A stretch of DNA of 64,000 nucleotides, taken from assembly GCA_937872465.1 (NCBI GenBank), contig CALMSR010000055.1, positions 1 through 64,000 on the forward strand, in the 5' to 3' direction. Below the pieces are notes generated by a model. That model saw only the letters and a list, made by a program, of their open reading frames with translations, made no database searches and had not been told where the DNA came from. Source of the stretch: an uncultured Paracoccaceae bacterium. Lineage in GTDB: Bacteria > Pseudomonadota > Alphaproteobacteria > Rhodobacterales > Rhodobacteraceae. Numbering within the stretch: position 1 is the first letter of the stretch; the number at the start of each line of letters is the position of its first letter. Made by a program: the position numbers and the translations under genes. Below, piece after piece: positions 17,694 through 26,437 of this stretch.

Positions 17694-20072
17694 ATGTCCT
17701 TCACCTTCGCAGCACGAACCCTATTAGAATTAGGGAAGGAGTTGATTAGCTCGGACGAGGTCGCCCTCTACGAGCTGATCAAGAATTCTGTCGACGCGCA
17801 GTCGCCAAATATCCGCATCGTTGCGCGCGTAGTGCTTGACAATTCGGGACTGCAGCAGGCGCTGGACACGATTAGGGGTATCGGAAGGGATCCGAAGCTG
17901 CCCCCCGCGACCGTGAAAGAAGTTCTTGCACTCATTAGAGCCGCCAAACCCGACAACGTGACGGATGAGTACTTCGCTGCGTTTATGGCGGAACTGGAAT
18001 CGGCGAAGGACACTGGTGCGCTGACCAATCGACTACAAGAGGCTTACAGACAGCATAATTGGCTGGAGATTCGCGACTACGGCTCGGGTATGTCATTGGT
18101 TGATCTCAGAGATATCTTCCTGCGAATCGGTACCAGATCGCGTCGGGCCGATAATATCGCTGGAGGACAGTATCTTGGCGACAAGGGTGTTGGACGCCTT
18201 TCTGCAATGCGACTTGGGGAGCGGCTAAAGGTCACGACGACTAAGTCGGGCGAGCGGACATGGCATGAACTGGATATCGACTGGCGACAATTCTCGCACG
18301 ACCGTGAAATGGACATCAATGAAGTCGCAATCACACCCATCGATGGCGAGTTGAAGAGCGACCCAGCTGTCCAAGGCACGACCATCCGCATCTCAGACCT
18401 TAATGGGCAGTGGAGCTTGGATCGCTTTCGGGAGCTGTTGCAGGGCAAGATTGCACGGATGATAGACCCGTTTGAGCCGGGGGCCGCCAACCGGCTCCTG
18501 GAGGTGCACCACAACACCACGCGGGTCCTAGTGCCTTCCGTTCCTCAGTCCCTGCTCAAGGCTGCGCACGCTTCTGCCCGCGGCGAGTTCAAGTTTGAGG
18601 ATGGCGAACCGGTGCTTGCGGGCACTGTTGCCTACCATCGCTACGGGCAATTCCGGGACCTTAACCAGCGCGGAGCGGAGATCTATTCCATCACTCAGCA
18701 GGGGGTGAAGCGGCGGGGCAAGAAGGGCCACGCCGCGTTTCAGAATGTCGCGATCAGGCCCGACGCACTAGCAGGGCTTGGGCCCTTCAAGTTTGATATC
18801 TACTGGTTCAATCGACGCATCGTTGAGCCGGTGCCTTCGCTCACCGGAACTGCATCTGAGACAAGGGACCAAGTTGCGCAGTGGTCGGGCGGCCCGATGC
18901 TCTACCGCTATGGCTTCCGCATCCTGCCCTACGGCGAGCCCCAAGATGACTGGCTGAATCTTGACGTGGTTGCCTTCGGTGAATCTGGATTTAAGCTCAA
19001 CCGACAGCAGGTAATTGGCCGCGTACGAGTCTGGTCGCCCCACACCGCACTCAGCGAGCAGACCAACAGACAGGGTCTCATAGACTCGGATGCGGCGAGC
19101 GCCCTACGCACAATCATGATGTGGGTGCTGCATGTTGAACTGCGGAATCTAATTAATGAGATAGACAAGGCAGAACAGCTAAGCAAGCGGCAGGCAGAGG
19201 AGAAGGCACTGGCCTTCCGCGACACGCAGCACGAAGTCGAGCGGGCGGTTAGCGAGCTTCGTGCGAAACTGGATCCTTCCGCGAGGCCTCTTGTGGACCG
19301 TGTCACGCGAGGCGTGAACACGCTGGCAGAACAGTGTGCGGCCTTAGTCGGACGCGTTGACGCCGCCGTGAAGGAGGTCACCGACGAGCGAGAAAAATTT
19401 GTCTATCTCGCCGGCATCGGCCTGATGACTGAATTCATTTTCCACGAGCTTGACCGTGCGGTCGGGCATACGCTGAGGCTTCTCCGTGACACACGCCGGG
19501 ACGACAGCGGAGCCAATCTACGGGCGCTGGAGGCGCAGCTCATCACTCTGCAGAAGCGCATATCGGAATTTGATGAACTCACCGGCGAGAGGAGGCAGTC
19601 GAAAACTGCCTTCGATCTGGCGGACGTGGTCAATGACGTGCTCAACAGCCATGGTAATGAGTTTAGACGCCATCGCATCGAACTGGAGAAGGACACGCCA
19701 TCCTGGCGGATCAAGGCCAACAGGGGGATGGTTATTCAGATACTTGAGAATCTCCTCGCGAACTCCGTTTACTGGCTGAAGCAGCAGGAGAAGTATCAGA
19801 CAGGCTTTGAGCCAAAGATCTGGGTGAGGATCGATCCGTCGGCAAAGATCGTTACGGTCGAAGACAATGGTCCTGGAATCACACCGGAGCGAAAGGAGTT
19901 GATCTTCCAGCCATTCATCACCTCTAAGCCTGCTGCGCAAGGGCGTGGCCTCGGGCTCTATATCTCGCGGGAACTGGCGCAGCATCATGACTGGCAGCTT
20001 TATGTGGATTCTGACCTCGGTCTTCATCGGGCTGGCCGGTTAAGTCGTTTCGTTTTGGATATGAGCCCATAA
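17694..20072 (+). CDS. Protein with two GHKL ATPase modules (Hsp90/MORC-like N-terminus, histidine-kinase-like C-terminus)
   Basis: 792 residues. The first module has the N box ELISSDEVALYELIKNSVDA (13-32), G1 IRDYGSGM (about 126) and G2 GDKGVGRLSAMRLG (about 162), as in Hsp90/MutL/MORC-type ATPases. The last 250 residues look like a sensor histidine kinase: EFIFHELDRAVGHTLRLL (possible H box), N box QILENLLANSVYWL (about 680), G1 VEDNGPGI (about 721), F box IFQPFITSKPA and G2 GRGLGLYISREL (about 749). Residues 470-580 look coiled-coil. No membrane segment, so it is cytoplasmic. It is followed after one base by the response-regulator-like gene. It is in the position where sspE or sspFGH would be expected, so a phosphorothioate-linked effector or sensor role is likely but inferred. 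Confidence 0.85.
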   Translation: MSFTFAARTLLELGKELISSDEVALYELIKNSVDAQSPNIRIVARVVLDNSGLQQALDTIRGIGRDPKLPPATVKEVLALIRAAKPDNVTDEYFAAFMAELESAKDTGALTNRLQEAYRQHNWLEIRDYGSGMSLVDLRDIFLRIGTRSRRADNIAGGQYLGDKGVGRLSAMRLGERLKVTTTKSGERTWHELDIDWRQFSHDREMDINEVAITPIDGELKSDPAVQGTTIRISDLNGQWSLDRFRELLQGKIARMIDPFEPGAANRLLEVHHNTTRVLVPSVPQSLLKAAHASARGEFKFEDGEPVLAGTVAYHRYGQFRDLNQRGAEIYSITQQGVKRRGKKGHAAFQNVAIRPDALAGLGPFKFDIYWFNRRIVEPVPSLTGTASETRDQVAQWSGGPMLYRYGFRILPYGEPQDDWLNLDVVAFGESGFKLNRQQVIGRVRVWSPHTALSEQTNRQGLIDSDAASALRTIMMWVLHVELRNLINEIDKAEQLSKRQAEEKALAFRDTQHEVERAVSELRAKLDPSARPLVDRVTRGVNTLAEQCAALVGRVDAAVKEVTDEREKFVYLAGIGLMTEFIFHELDRAVGHTLRLLRDTRRDDSGANLRALEAQLITLQKRISEFDELTGERRQSKTAFDLADVVNDVLNSHGNEFRRHRIELEKDTPSWRIKANRGMVIQILENLLANSVYWLKQQEKYQTGFEPKIWVRIDPSAKIVTVEDNGPGITPERKELIFQPFITSKPAAQGRGLGLYISRELAQHHDWQLYVDSDLGLHRAGRLSRFVLDMSP

Positions 20073-20073
20073 G

Positions 20074-22041
20074 ATGGAACACGAGGCACGCGTAAAGACG
20101 GCCATTGAGCAGGGCGGCATTCTCAGCGTGATTGTCATCGATGACGCGTTCGATCCGCCAGCCGTGGGAGACGAGGACGCGGGTCCGCTCATGGACCTAC
20201 TCACAAAAGGGGAACACGAGGTCGCCCGCCAACGTTCAGGGCTTACTTCGGAGGAGATTGGCTCCGCGATCGAGGCCCTGCAGAACACCGAATATGCCGA
20301 AGAGGCGGTCACCAGTGTAGTTGCAAAAATCTACGCCAAATACGTCGAGAGCTTTGAGTCGATATATGATCCTGCCGGCCGCTTCAACCTGCTCAAGGGC
20401 TCGAACCTGAGCTTCGTCCGTCCACTTCTCAGGCTGCTGAGCAAGTGCAATGGCGTCAGGGTCGTACGGATCGGCTCGAATGATGCCGCCGCGGAACTCG
20501 GCGCCGAAGAGGCGCAGGTTGTGTTCGTCGACTACTATCTCGATCGAAGCTTCAATCAGGATTCGGATCCAGATGGACAGCAGGGCGAAGCGGCTCGTGC
20601 GGCGTCAATCCGCGTGCTTCGAAGCGTGCTAGACGCGCAGCCGGGTACCGGTCCTTCGGTCATGCTGATGTCCTCCCATGCCGTCGCAGATCGGGCGCCG
20701 GACTTTCGGAAGGAAGTGCGTGGCGGCAAGAATCCTATCTTCGCAAGCCGGTTTCAGTACATGGCCAAAGAAGATCTCAAGGAGGAGCGGGACGGTAGCA
20801 TTGAGATCGCACCTGGTGCGGCAGATGCTCTTCTCGATATCGCGCAGAGGCACGCGTTCGCAGGTGCGATCGAGGACGCCCTCACGCACTGGAAGAAGGG
20901 CGTAGATACTGCCCTCGAAAGCACTTGGACTACGATCACAGAGCTTGAGCTTAAAGACTTCGCCTACTTGTCCCGCTTCCGGCTTGCCGAAGAAGGGCAA
21001 CCGCTCAGCACCTATCTCGAATGGTTCTTTAGCGAAGTTCTCGTGGATGCGATCGCCCGTAGCGTGGCTTGGGACGTCCCGAGTTGGGCCGTTCTGGATG
21101 CTGCCGGCAAGAAAGGCAATCCCGGCAGTCAGATAGAGGGGGCATTCGACGGTCCGACAGGTGCCGTAGCGAAGCTCTATTACCGCGCCCGTGTAGACGA
21201 GCGTCCTGATCGTCAGAATAGGGACATGCGGGTGGGCGACATCTATATCGGTACGGAGCCCGGTGAGGTACTGGCGGTAGTCACGCCGGAATGCGACTTG
21301 GTTGCACGCAAGAATGGCAGACGTGCCGCACCTCGGCTAACTGTCGTCGGCGGCAAGCTGCAACCATTGTCGGGGCCGGACACTTCGGTCTCGGACTTTC
21401 TAATTCGCGACAACGAACTGGTAAATGTCCTCTGGAACACAAAGGATGTGCGAACGATCGAGTACGGGAGTATCGGCATCGAAGGCGGGTACACGCTTCT
21501 AGGCACGCTTCGGCCCCTATATGCCTATGAATTGCAGCGACGAGTGTTGAACGAGCTCGGGCGGATCGGTCTGGCAGTGGCTCCGGCTATGGCGATCAAT
21601 GCGAAGGCTAGCGTAGTTGTTCGAGGCAAGGACGGCCCGCTCAAGCTCGAGCTCGGCGACGGCGTCGACGCTTCGTGCGCCGTCCTCCCGAAGCGAGGCG
21701 GCACTGACAAGCCGCGGGTCATCTATCGCCGCAGCTTCGTCAATGGGCTGCTTGAAAAACTGAGCCAAGCGAAGGAAGAAGTGCACGAAGATGCACAGGG
21801 CGTCCTAACCGAGCTGCTGCAACCGAAGAAGCAGGAAGAGTTCCGCCAGAAGCTTTTGCGTAATGGTCAGTTGGACGGTGAACTCGCCAGCGGCATAACC
21901 ACAACACTCGCGCCAGAGCGCACGGGAAGTAAGGCCCCTTGGTGTCAGATTCTCGTGGAATTTCAGCGAGAGGATGCGGAGCCTATTCCGACGGATGACG
22001 AAGCAGATGCATCAACGTTTGATTGCCTGAAAGAAGCTTAG
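20074..22041 (+). CDS. Response-regulator-receiver-like protein with large insertion and unknown C-terminal domain
   Basis: 655 residues, one base after the GHKL gene. A receiver-like fold can be traced: first strand and acidic pair SVIVIDDAFD (18-27), a long insertion, VVFVDYYLD (about 148-156) with the presumed phospho-acceptor aspartate, SVMLMSSH (about 194) and MAKEDL (about 229) for the lysine. The insertion of about 100 residues between strands 1 and 3 is unusual. Residues 300-655 match nothing I know; landmarks are VAVVTPECDLV-like VLAVVTPECDLVARKNGR and an acidic tail. There is no HTH, so it is probably not a transcription factor. Together with the GHKL protein it forms a two-component-like pair of unknown output. 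Confidence 0.75.
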   Translation: MEHEARVKTAIEQGGILSVIVIDDAFDPPAVGDEDAGPLMDLLTKGEHEVARQRSGLTSEEIGSAIEALQNTEYAEEAVTSVVAKIYAKYVESFESIYDPAGRFNLLKGSNLSFVRPLLRLLSKCNGVRVVRIGSNDAAAELGAEEAQVVFVDYYLDRSFNQDSDPDGQQGEAARAASIRVLRSVLDAQPGTGPSVMLMSSHAVADRAPDFRKEVRGGKNPIFASRFQYMAKEDLKEERDGSIEIAPGAADALLDIAQRHAFAGAIEDALTHWKKGVDTALESTWTTITELELKDFAYLSRFRLAEEGQPLSTYLEWFFSEVLVDAIARSVAWDVPSWAVLDAAGKKGNPGSQIEGAFDGPTGAVAKLYYRARVDERPDRQNRDMRVGDIYIGTEPGEVLAVVTPECDLVARKNGRRAAPRLTVVGGKLQPLSGPDTSVSDFLIRDNELVNVLWNTKDVRTIEYGSIGIEGGYTLLGTLRPLYAYELQRRVLNELGRIGLAVAPAMAINAKASVVVRGKDGPLKLELGDGVDASCAVLPKRGGTDKPRVIYRRSFVNGLLEKLSQAKEEVHEDAQGVLTELLQPKKQEEFRQKLLRNGQLDGELASGITTTLAPERTGSKAPWCQILVEFQREDAEPIPTDDEADASTFDCLKEA

Positions 22042-22466
22042 CCAAGCGTACTGGGAGGAGGGGAGGCGGCGTCGCCTACACACGAAAACCGCGGACCGAG
22101 CGAGATTGGCCATCGGGCGCTGACCTGAACTGATCCTGATGGGCCGTGCGCGAATGCGCCAAGGAGTTGCAGCTGACTACTGACGAGTGGAACGATCCTC
22201 GGTCGGAGTGGCATGACTGGCGCGAAGCCCACTGGGACAATTACATGAATGAAGCTAGGAGTGCTACACGATGAACGAATGGCTGTTCTGCTAGATTACC
22301 GTGGTCGCGATGCCGCACCGCCGTCAGGCTGCTTTCCGCCCACTGCGTCGCCCGGAACCACTGCTGTCCGCAGCGGCTTGGCACCAATGAGATCGGCTAC
22401 CGTACTGTGCAGACCCGAAGTTTCGTGGGGTGGACGACCTTCTGGCGTCCCGGATAAACAACTCGA
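22042..22466 (+). other. Gap at the right junction of the phosphorothioation cargo
   Basis: 425 bases without a credible full gene. A 42-codon frame from GTG 22146 to 22274 reads LTTDEWNDPRSEWHDWREAH and overlaps ATGA with an even shorter frame (MNEWLFC); these may be remnants of a small gene. Backbone-type GC content returns from about 22,450. Confidence 0.4.
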
Positions 22467-23978
22467 GTGACACGCAAACCCGACCTTTCACCTGAATCGC
22501 TCGAGGCCCTTGGCGCGCCTCGCCTCGCGGCGCTCATCGCCGAGGAGGCCTCCGGCAATGCCGCTTTCAAACGCCGGGTGATGGCGGCGCTGGCGGGGCG
22601 GTCCGGGGCGGGGGCGGTGGCGAAGCTGATTGATCGGCGGCTTGCAGGGCTGGCGCGGGCGCGGGCGTTTGTCGACTGGGACAAGGAGCGGGCGTTTCGG
22701 GATGATCTTGCGGCGCTGGTCTCGAGCATTGCCACCGAACTTGCAGCCGCCGATCCCGAGATGGCCGCCGACCGCCTGCTGCGCTTTGTCGCGACCCATG
22801 AGAGGGTCTTCGAGCGGATCGACGACTCCGGTGGCCGGATCCAGGGTGTCTATGCCGAGGCCATCGGCGCGCTGGGTCCGGTCGCGGCGCGCATGTCGGC
22901 TGCTGAGACCGGCGGTCTGCCGGCGCAGATCATGGCCGCGCTGGCGGAGAGCGAGCATGGCTACCTGCCGAAGGTGGCGGACCAGGTGATCCCGCATCCG
23001 CAACCCGCCGCGCGCGCCGAATGGGATGCCGACCTCGCTGCGCGCATAGCCGAGCGGCATGACGCCGAAGCCGGGAAGCGGGCCTCGGGCCGCTGGTTCT
23101 ATTCGATGACGGATCAGTGGCACCGGATGCGGCAGGCACTGGCGCGGGCCGGGGGGGACCTCGATCAGGTCATCGCGCTGGAACGCGAGAAGCCCGAGGC
23201 ATCGCGCGACAGTCTCGGGATTGCTGCGCAGTTGCTGACCGCCGGGCGCGCGGCCGAGGCGCTGGACTGGGTGCGAGCGGGCGACGCGCGGCGTCACAGC
23301 GTGCTGATGGGGCTCGATGGCGAGGACGAGACCGATGCCAGCCCTGCCGTGCAACAGGCGCTACTTGAGGCCGAGATCCTGACCGCACTGGGGCAGGTCG
23401 ACGCCGCGCAGGCCTTGCGCTGGCAGCGGTTCGGCGAAACACTGGCACCCGCGCTGCTGCGCGCCCATCTCAAGGCGCTGCCGGATTTCGACGACATCGA
23501 GGCCGAGGAGGCCGCATTCGCGCTGGCGCTCGACCACGCCGATCCGGTGGCAGCGCTGCGCTTCTTCCTCGCCTGGCCGCGCGACGATCTGGCCGCGCGG
23601 GTCGTCATCCGGCATCACGAGGCGTGGTCTGGGTCTGACTGGCACATCCTGCCGCCCATCGCCGACCGGTTGCAGCATGAGAGCCCGCTGGCCGCGACGA
23701 TCCTCTACCGGGTGCTGCTCGACGACATCCTCGCGCGCGCCAGATCGAAGGCCTATGGCCACGCGTCAAAGTACCTCGCGGCCCTTGATCGGCTCGCGGC
23801 TGCTAGTGAAACCGCCGGTGATCGGCCTGCCGATCTGTCCAGCCATGCGCAGTACCGCGAGGGTCTGCGCGCAATGCACGGGCGCAAGTCCGGGTTCTGG
23901 GCGCTCGTGGAGGGCCGGGTCACGCGTGACGTGCCGGTGCTGCGCAGTGGCCGCAGACCAAGCTGGACGGCAAGGTGA
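22467..23978 (+). CDS. DUF6880-like protein of the ICE backbone
   Basis: 503 residues from GTG 22467. The protein is alpha-helical and alanine-rich, with repeat-like helices (LARARAFVDWDKERAFRDDL, AADRLLRFVATHERVFERID, FWALVEGRV near the end). I match it to the DUF6880 group by memory of similar proteins in the same neighbourhood of Rhizobiales/Rhodobacterales ICEs; function is unknown. High GC and the codon pattern of the backbone return here after the AT-richer cargo. Confidence 0.7.
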   Translation: MTRKPDLSPESLEALGAPRLAALIAEEASGNAAFKRRVMAALAGRSGAGAVAKLIDRRLAGLARARAFVDWDKERAFRDDLAALVSSIATELAAADPEMAADRLLRFVATHERVFERIDDSGGRIQGVYAEAIGALGPVAARMSAAETGGLPAQIMAALAESEHGYLPKVADQVIPHPQPAARAEWDADLAARIAERHDAEAGKRASGRWFYSMTDQWHRMRQALARAGGDLDQVIALEREKPEASRDSLGIAAQLLTAGRAAEALDWVRAGDARRHSVLMGLDGEDETDASPAVQQALLEAEILTALGQVDAAQALRWQRFGETLAPALLRAHLKALPDFDDIEAEEAAFALALDHADPVAALRFFLAWPRDDLAARVVIRHHEAWSGSDWHILPPIADRLQHESPLAATILYRVLLDDILARARSKAYGHASKYLAALDRLAAASETAGDRPADLSSHAQYREGLRAMHGRKSGFWALVEGRVTRDVPVLRSGRRPSWTAR

Positions 23979-23992
23979 GTGCGCTTCCGGCG

Positions 23993-24217
23993 CTACGGTT
24001 CCGGAGGATCACGGTATTCGAGCAGCAATGCCGGCTCGACATCGAGCACAAGCGACAGATGCCAGAGCGTGTGGATCGTGACATTCTGCTTGGCGCGTTC
24101 CATGGAACTGATATGCGCGCGGTCGATGTCCAGCTTGGCGGCCAGCGCCGCCTGGCTCAGACCGGCGCGCTGTCTGTAATGCTTGAGATTTCGGCCAAAA
24201 ACCGCGCGGATATCCAT
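23993..24217 (-). CDS. XRE-family HTH regulator
   Basis: 74 residues from the ATG at 24217. One complete HTH_3 domain: MDIRAVFGRNLKHYRQRAG, LSQAALAAKLDIDRAHISSMERA and VTIHTLWHLSLVLDVEPA. It is a small phage-repressor-type DNA-binding protein, convergent with the DUF6880-like gene and divergent from the DUF2285 gene at 24367. By position it may control the downstream transfer operon. The longer open frame to 24376 covers the intergenic region and has no homology. Confidence 0.85.
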   Translation of the reverse strand: MDIRAVFGRNLKHYRQRAGLSQAALAAKLDIDRAHISSMERAKQNVTIHTLWHLSLVLDVEPALLLEYRDPPEP

Positions 24218-24366
24218 CCGCCAGTAAAGACCGCATCGCGTATTTTCGTGCGACGCACTATAATACGCGTAGCTGGAAGCAGGGTGCCCAACGAGCGGCG
24301 CGCTTGCAATCCGGGGGCGTCCCGGAGGATGGTAGAGATGCGTCCGGACGGGCGCCAAGAGGAACC

Positions 24367-24639
24367 ATGTCTGCAAGCAGGACCATACCCACTGCCGCAG
24401 TCGTACCCTGGGACGATGCCCTGACCGACTACGACCGTGCGCATTTCGTGCTCTACATGCGGCTCATCGATGCCGAGGACAGCGGGGCGACGCTGGCCGA
24501 GATGGCGCATGTCCTGTTCGAGATCGACGCCGAGGCCGAACCCGAGCGCGCCCGCATGGCCGTCGAAAGCCACCTCGCGCGTGCGCGCTGGATGACCGAG
24601 GTCGGCTACCGCCTGCTGCTGCAGGAACGCGACGGATAG
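24367..24639 (+). CDS. DUF2285 domain protein (short)
   Basis: 90 residues from ATG 24367 (AGAGGAACC upstream). It contains LTDYDRAHFVLYMRLIDAED, EMAHVLFEIDAEAEPERARM and HLARARWMTEVGYRLLLQ, which is the DUF2285 C-terminal pattern. These proteins sit before the alpA-like HTH gene on related ICEs and are likely DNA-binding, but their role is not shown. Confidence 0.75.
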   Translation: MSASRTIPTAAVVPWDDALTDYDRAHFVLYMRLIDAEDSGATLAEMAHVLFEIDAEAEPERARMAVESHLARARWMTEVGYRLLLQERDG

Positions 24640-24778
24640 GCGGAGAATGCGCCTCGCGAGGGCGCTTTCGGCAGATTCACGCTCAGGTTGAGATTTCGCG
24701 GCGGTGCAGCGATGGTCGCACCGGCGCCCGCGCGCTACCTTCGTCGGTGTTCCGAGAAACGTGCTGCGGAGCTTCGCC

Positions 24779-25523
24779 ATGACGCGGGATTGGCAGGACC
24801 GGCATGCCTATGACGTTTTCGACGAGTTCGATGTGTCGGGCCTCGCCTGGGAATGCTTGCGCCGCAACACCCGTTACCGCAAGGAGTACCCCCTGATGGA
24901 CAGGGGGCATCTCTCCCCGTCCAGCTGGGGGTTGCGATTTCCCGGCTGATCCAGCGCAGGAAGCGCCCCGCGCCCCGGTGTTCTGGATCCCCAAGGCAGC
25001 CCCGGCCGCGGTGACGCTGCTCGCGCGTGTCGACGGATCGGATTCGGTCACGGTGACGCTCGATCCGGACAGCATCGACATTCGCCGCGAGGCCGACGGG
25101 CTGCTGCTCCTGCGCCTGAAGACCGGCGAGCTGCTGGCCCTGCGGCCATCGGACCTGCGCAAGCCGGTGGGAATCCTCCTGCCGCTCGATGACCGCTGGC
25201 CCGCGCGACAGGCGAACGCCGGGCGGCTGCGCGCCCGGCTTCTTGGCCTGCGCGCGCCCCCCGATCCGCTGACCCTGCAACAGCGCCGCCGCATCGCGAT
25301 GGCGCTGCGCGCGCTGGATGCGCGCGAGGCGCAGGCGGTCCTGCGCACCATCGCCGAGCATCTCTACGGCGCGGAGCGTGTCCGCGGCGAGCACTGGAAG
25401 ACGAGCCCGCTGAAGGCCCAGGTCACGCGCCTGATCGCCCATGGCCGCCACCTCACCGAACACGGCTATCGTGCTCTTCTTCTTGGCCATAAGCCCACCG
25501 GCCGCGGCAAGCGCGGCGACTGA
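24779..25523 (+). pseudogene. DUF6499-DUF2285 gene interrupted by a frameshift
   Basis: The first part (ATG 24779, MTRDWQDRHAYDVFDEFDV, SGLAWECLRRNTRYRKEY) is the DUF6499 domain and stops at 24949. The sequence PADPAQEAPRAPVFWIPK continues in another frame from about 24942 into DUF2285 (TVTLDPDSIDIRREADGLLL, RRIAMALRALDAREAQ, LIAHGRHLTEHGYRALL) up to 25523. Removing one T in GATTTCCCGG near 24937-24940 would restore WGLRFPADPAQ. So it is one gene with a one-base insertion or sequence error. The second half alone could start at GTG 24978. Confidence 0.7.
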
Positions 25524-25692
25524 TCCCCCACGCCAACGCCGATCCCATGCCGCCCGAGGCGTCCCTCGCAGGGGGTGACGATTTTCGGGATCGATCTTCG
25601 TCATCCCGCCTTCGCCCCGGTCTTCGCTTCACTGGCCCCCGGTAGTCCGCCGCATCCCCGCGACGGGCCAGAACTTCCGGAGGCCCTTTGCC

Positions 25693-25974
25693 ATGCCCGA
25701 TCCCAACCCCGCCCTGCCGCCGCGCTATCTGCGCACCCCCGAGGCGGCGCGCTTCCTCGGCCTTTCCGGCCGCACGCTGGAGAAGCACCGCACCTATGGC
25801 ACCGGCCCGCGCTATTCCAAGATCGGGGGGCGGGTCGTCTATGCGCTCGAGGACCTGCAGGCCTGGGTCGCGCGCGGGACCAAGACCTCGACCTCGGACG
25901 GGCAGGGCGAGACCCTGCCACCCGCCAAGCGCCATGCGGCCCTCGCGCCCGCCTATCTGCGTCCGGAACGCTGA
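25693..25974 (+). CDS. AlpA/MerR-like helix-turn-helix protein
   Basis: 93 residues with one excisionase-type winged HTH: LPPRYLRTPEAARFLGLSGR, TLEKHRTYGTGPRYSKIGGR and VVYALEDLQAWVARGT. Such proteins act as excision factors or activators in ICEs. It ends 4 bases before the DUF2840 start, so it is the first gene of the transfer operon here. In relatives the replication initiator and parA genes would lie between; they are missing. Confidence 0.85.
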   Translation: MPDPNPALPPRYLRTPEAARFLGLSGRTLEKHRTYGTGPRYSKIGGRVVYALEDLQAWVARGTKTSTSDGQGETLPPAKRHAALAPAYLRPER

Positions 25975-25978
25975 GGCC

Positions 25979-26437
25979 ATGCGCACCACGGTCGACCTGA
26001 CATGGGATGAGGGCCGCATCGAGCGCTGGATCCGTTTCGGCCGGATCGCCGAGGACGTGATCCTCACGCGGCGCGACCGGCGCGTGTCCTTCGATCCCGG
26101 CGCGGTCTTCGCGCTGGTCCGCTGGGCGTCGAACGACTTCGGCACGGTCGAAAGCCGGATCGACATCCTGCGCGCCGTCGTCCCCGGTGCGCCCTGCACG
26201 ACGGTGCCTTTCGTGACGCCGGGGGGCGAGGTTCTGCTGCGCCTGTCCGGCTGGCCGAAGGTCGAGGCTGCGTTTGCAGCCATCGCACAGGTGGAAAGCT
26301 ACGCCATCGCCCCCGAGGACGTCTGCCCCGACCACTGGCGGCATGTCCACAACCGCCTGACCGCCGGGCTTACGCCCCGCGTCTACACGCCGGCGCGGCA
26401 TGCCGCCTGGCTCAAGCGCCGCGGACTGACGTCATGA
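25979..26437 (+). CDS. DUF2840 protein
   Basis: 152 residues from ATG 25979; the open frame reaches back to 25688 but overlaps the HTH gene. Family motifs: VDLTWDEGRIERWIRFGR, RVSFDPGAVFALVRWASND, PFVTPGGEVLLRLSGWPKVE and CPDHWRHVHNRL. DUF2840 is consistently placed before traF in this ICE family; no function is known. It overlaps traF by 4 bases. Confidence 0.88.
   Translation: MRTTVDLTWDEGRIERWIRFGRIAEDVILTRRDRRVSFDPGAVFALVRWASNDFGTVESRIDILRAVVPGAPCTTVPFVTPGGEVLLRLSGWPKVEAAFAAIAQVESYAIAPEDVCPDHWRHVHNRLTAGLTPRVYTPARHAAWLKRRGLTS

Noticed and set aside
17694..22041. Calling the GHKL/receiver pair Detocs or an ordinary two-component system
   Set aside because: No TPR or phosphatase-like Detocs parts, no membrane sensor and no DNA-binding output; only the general two-component resemblance holds.
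22146..22274. 42-codon frame after the receiver-like gene
   Set aside because: Too short, no homolog known, no clear ribosome site; kept only as a note in the gap entry.
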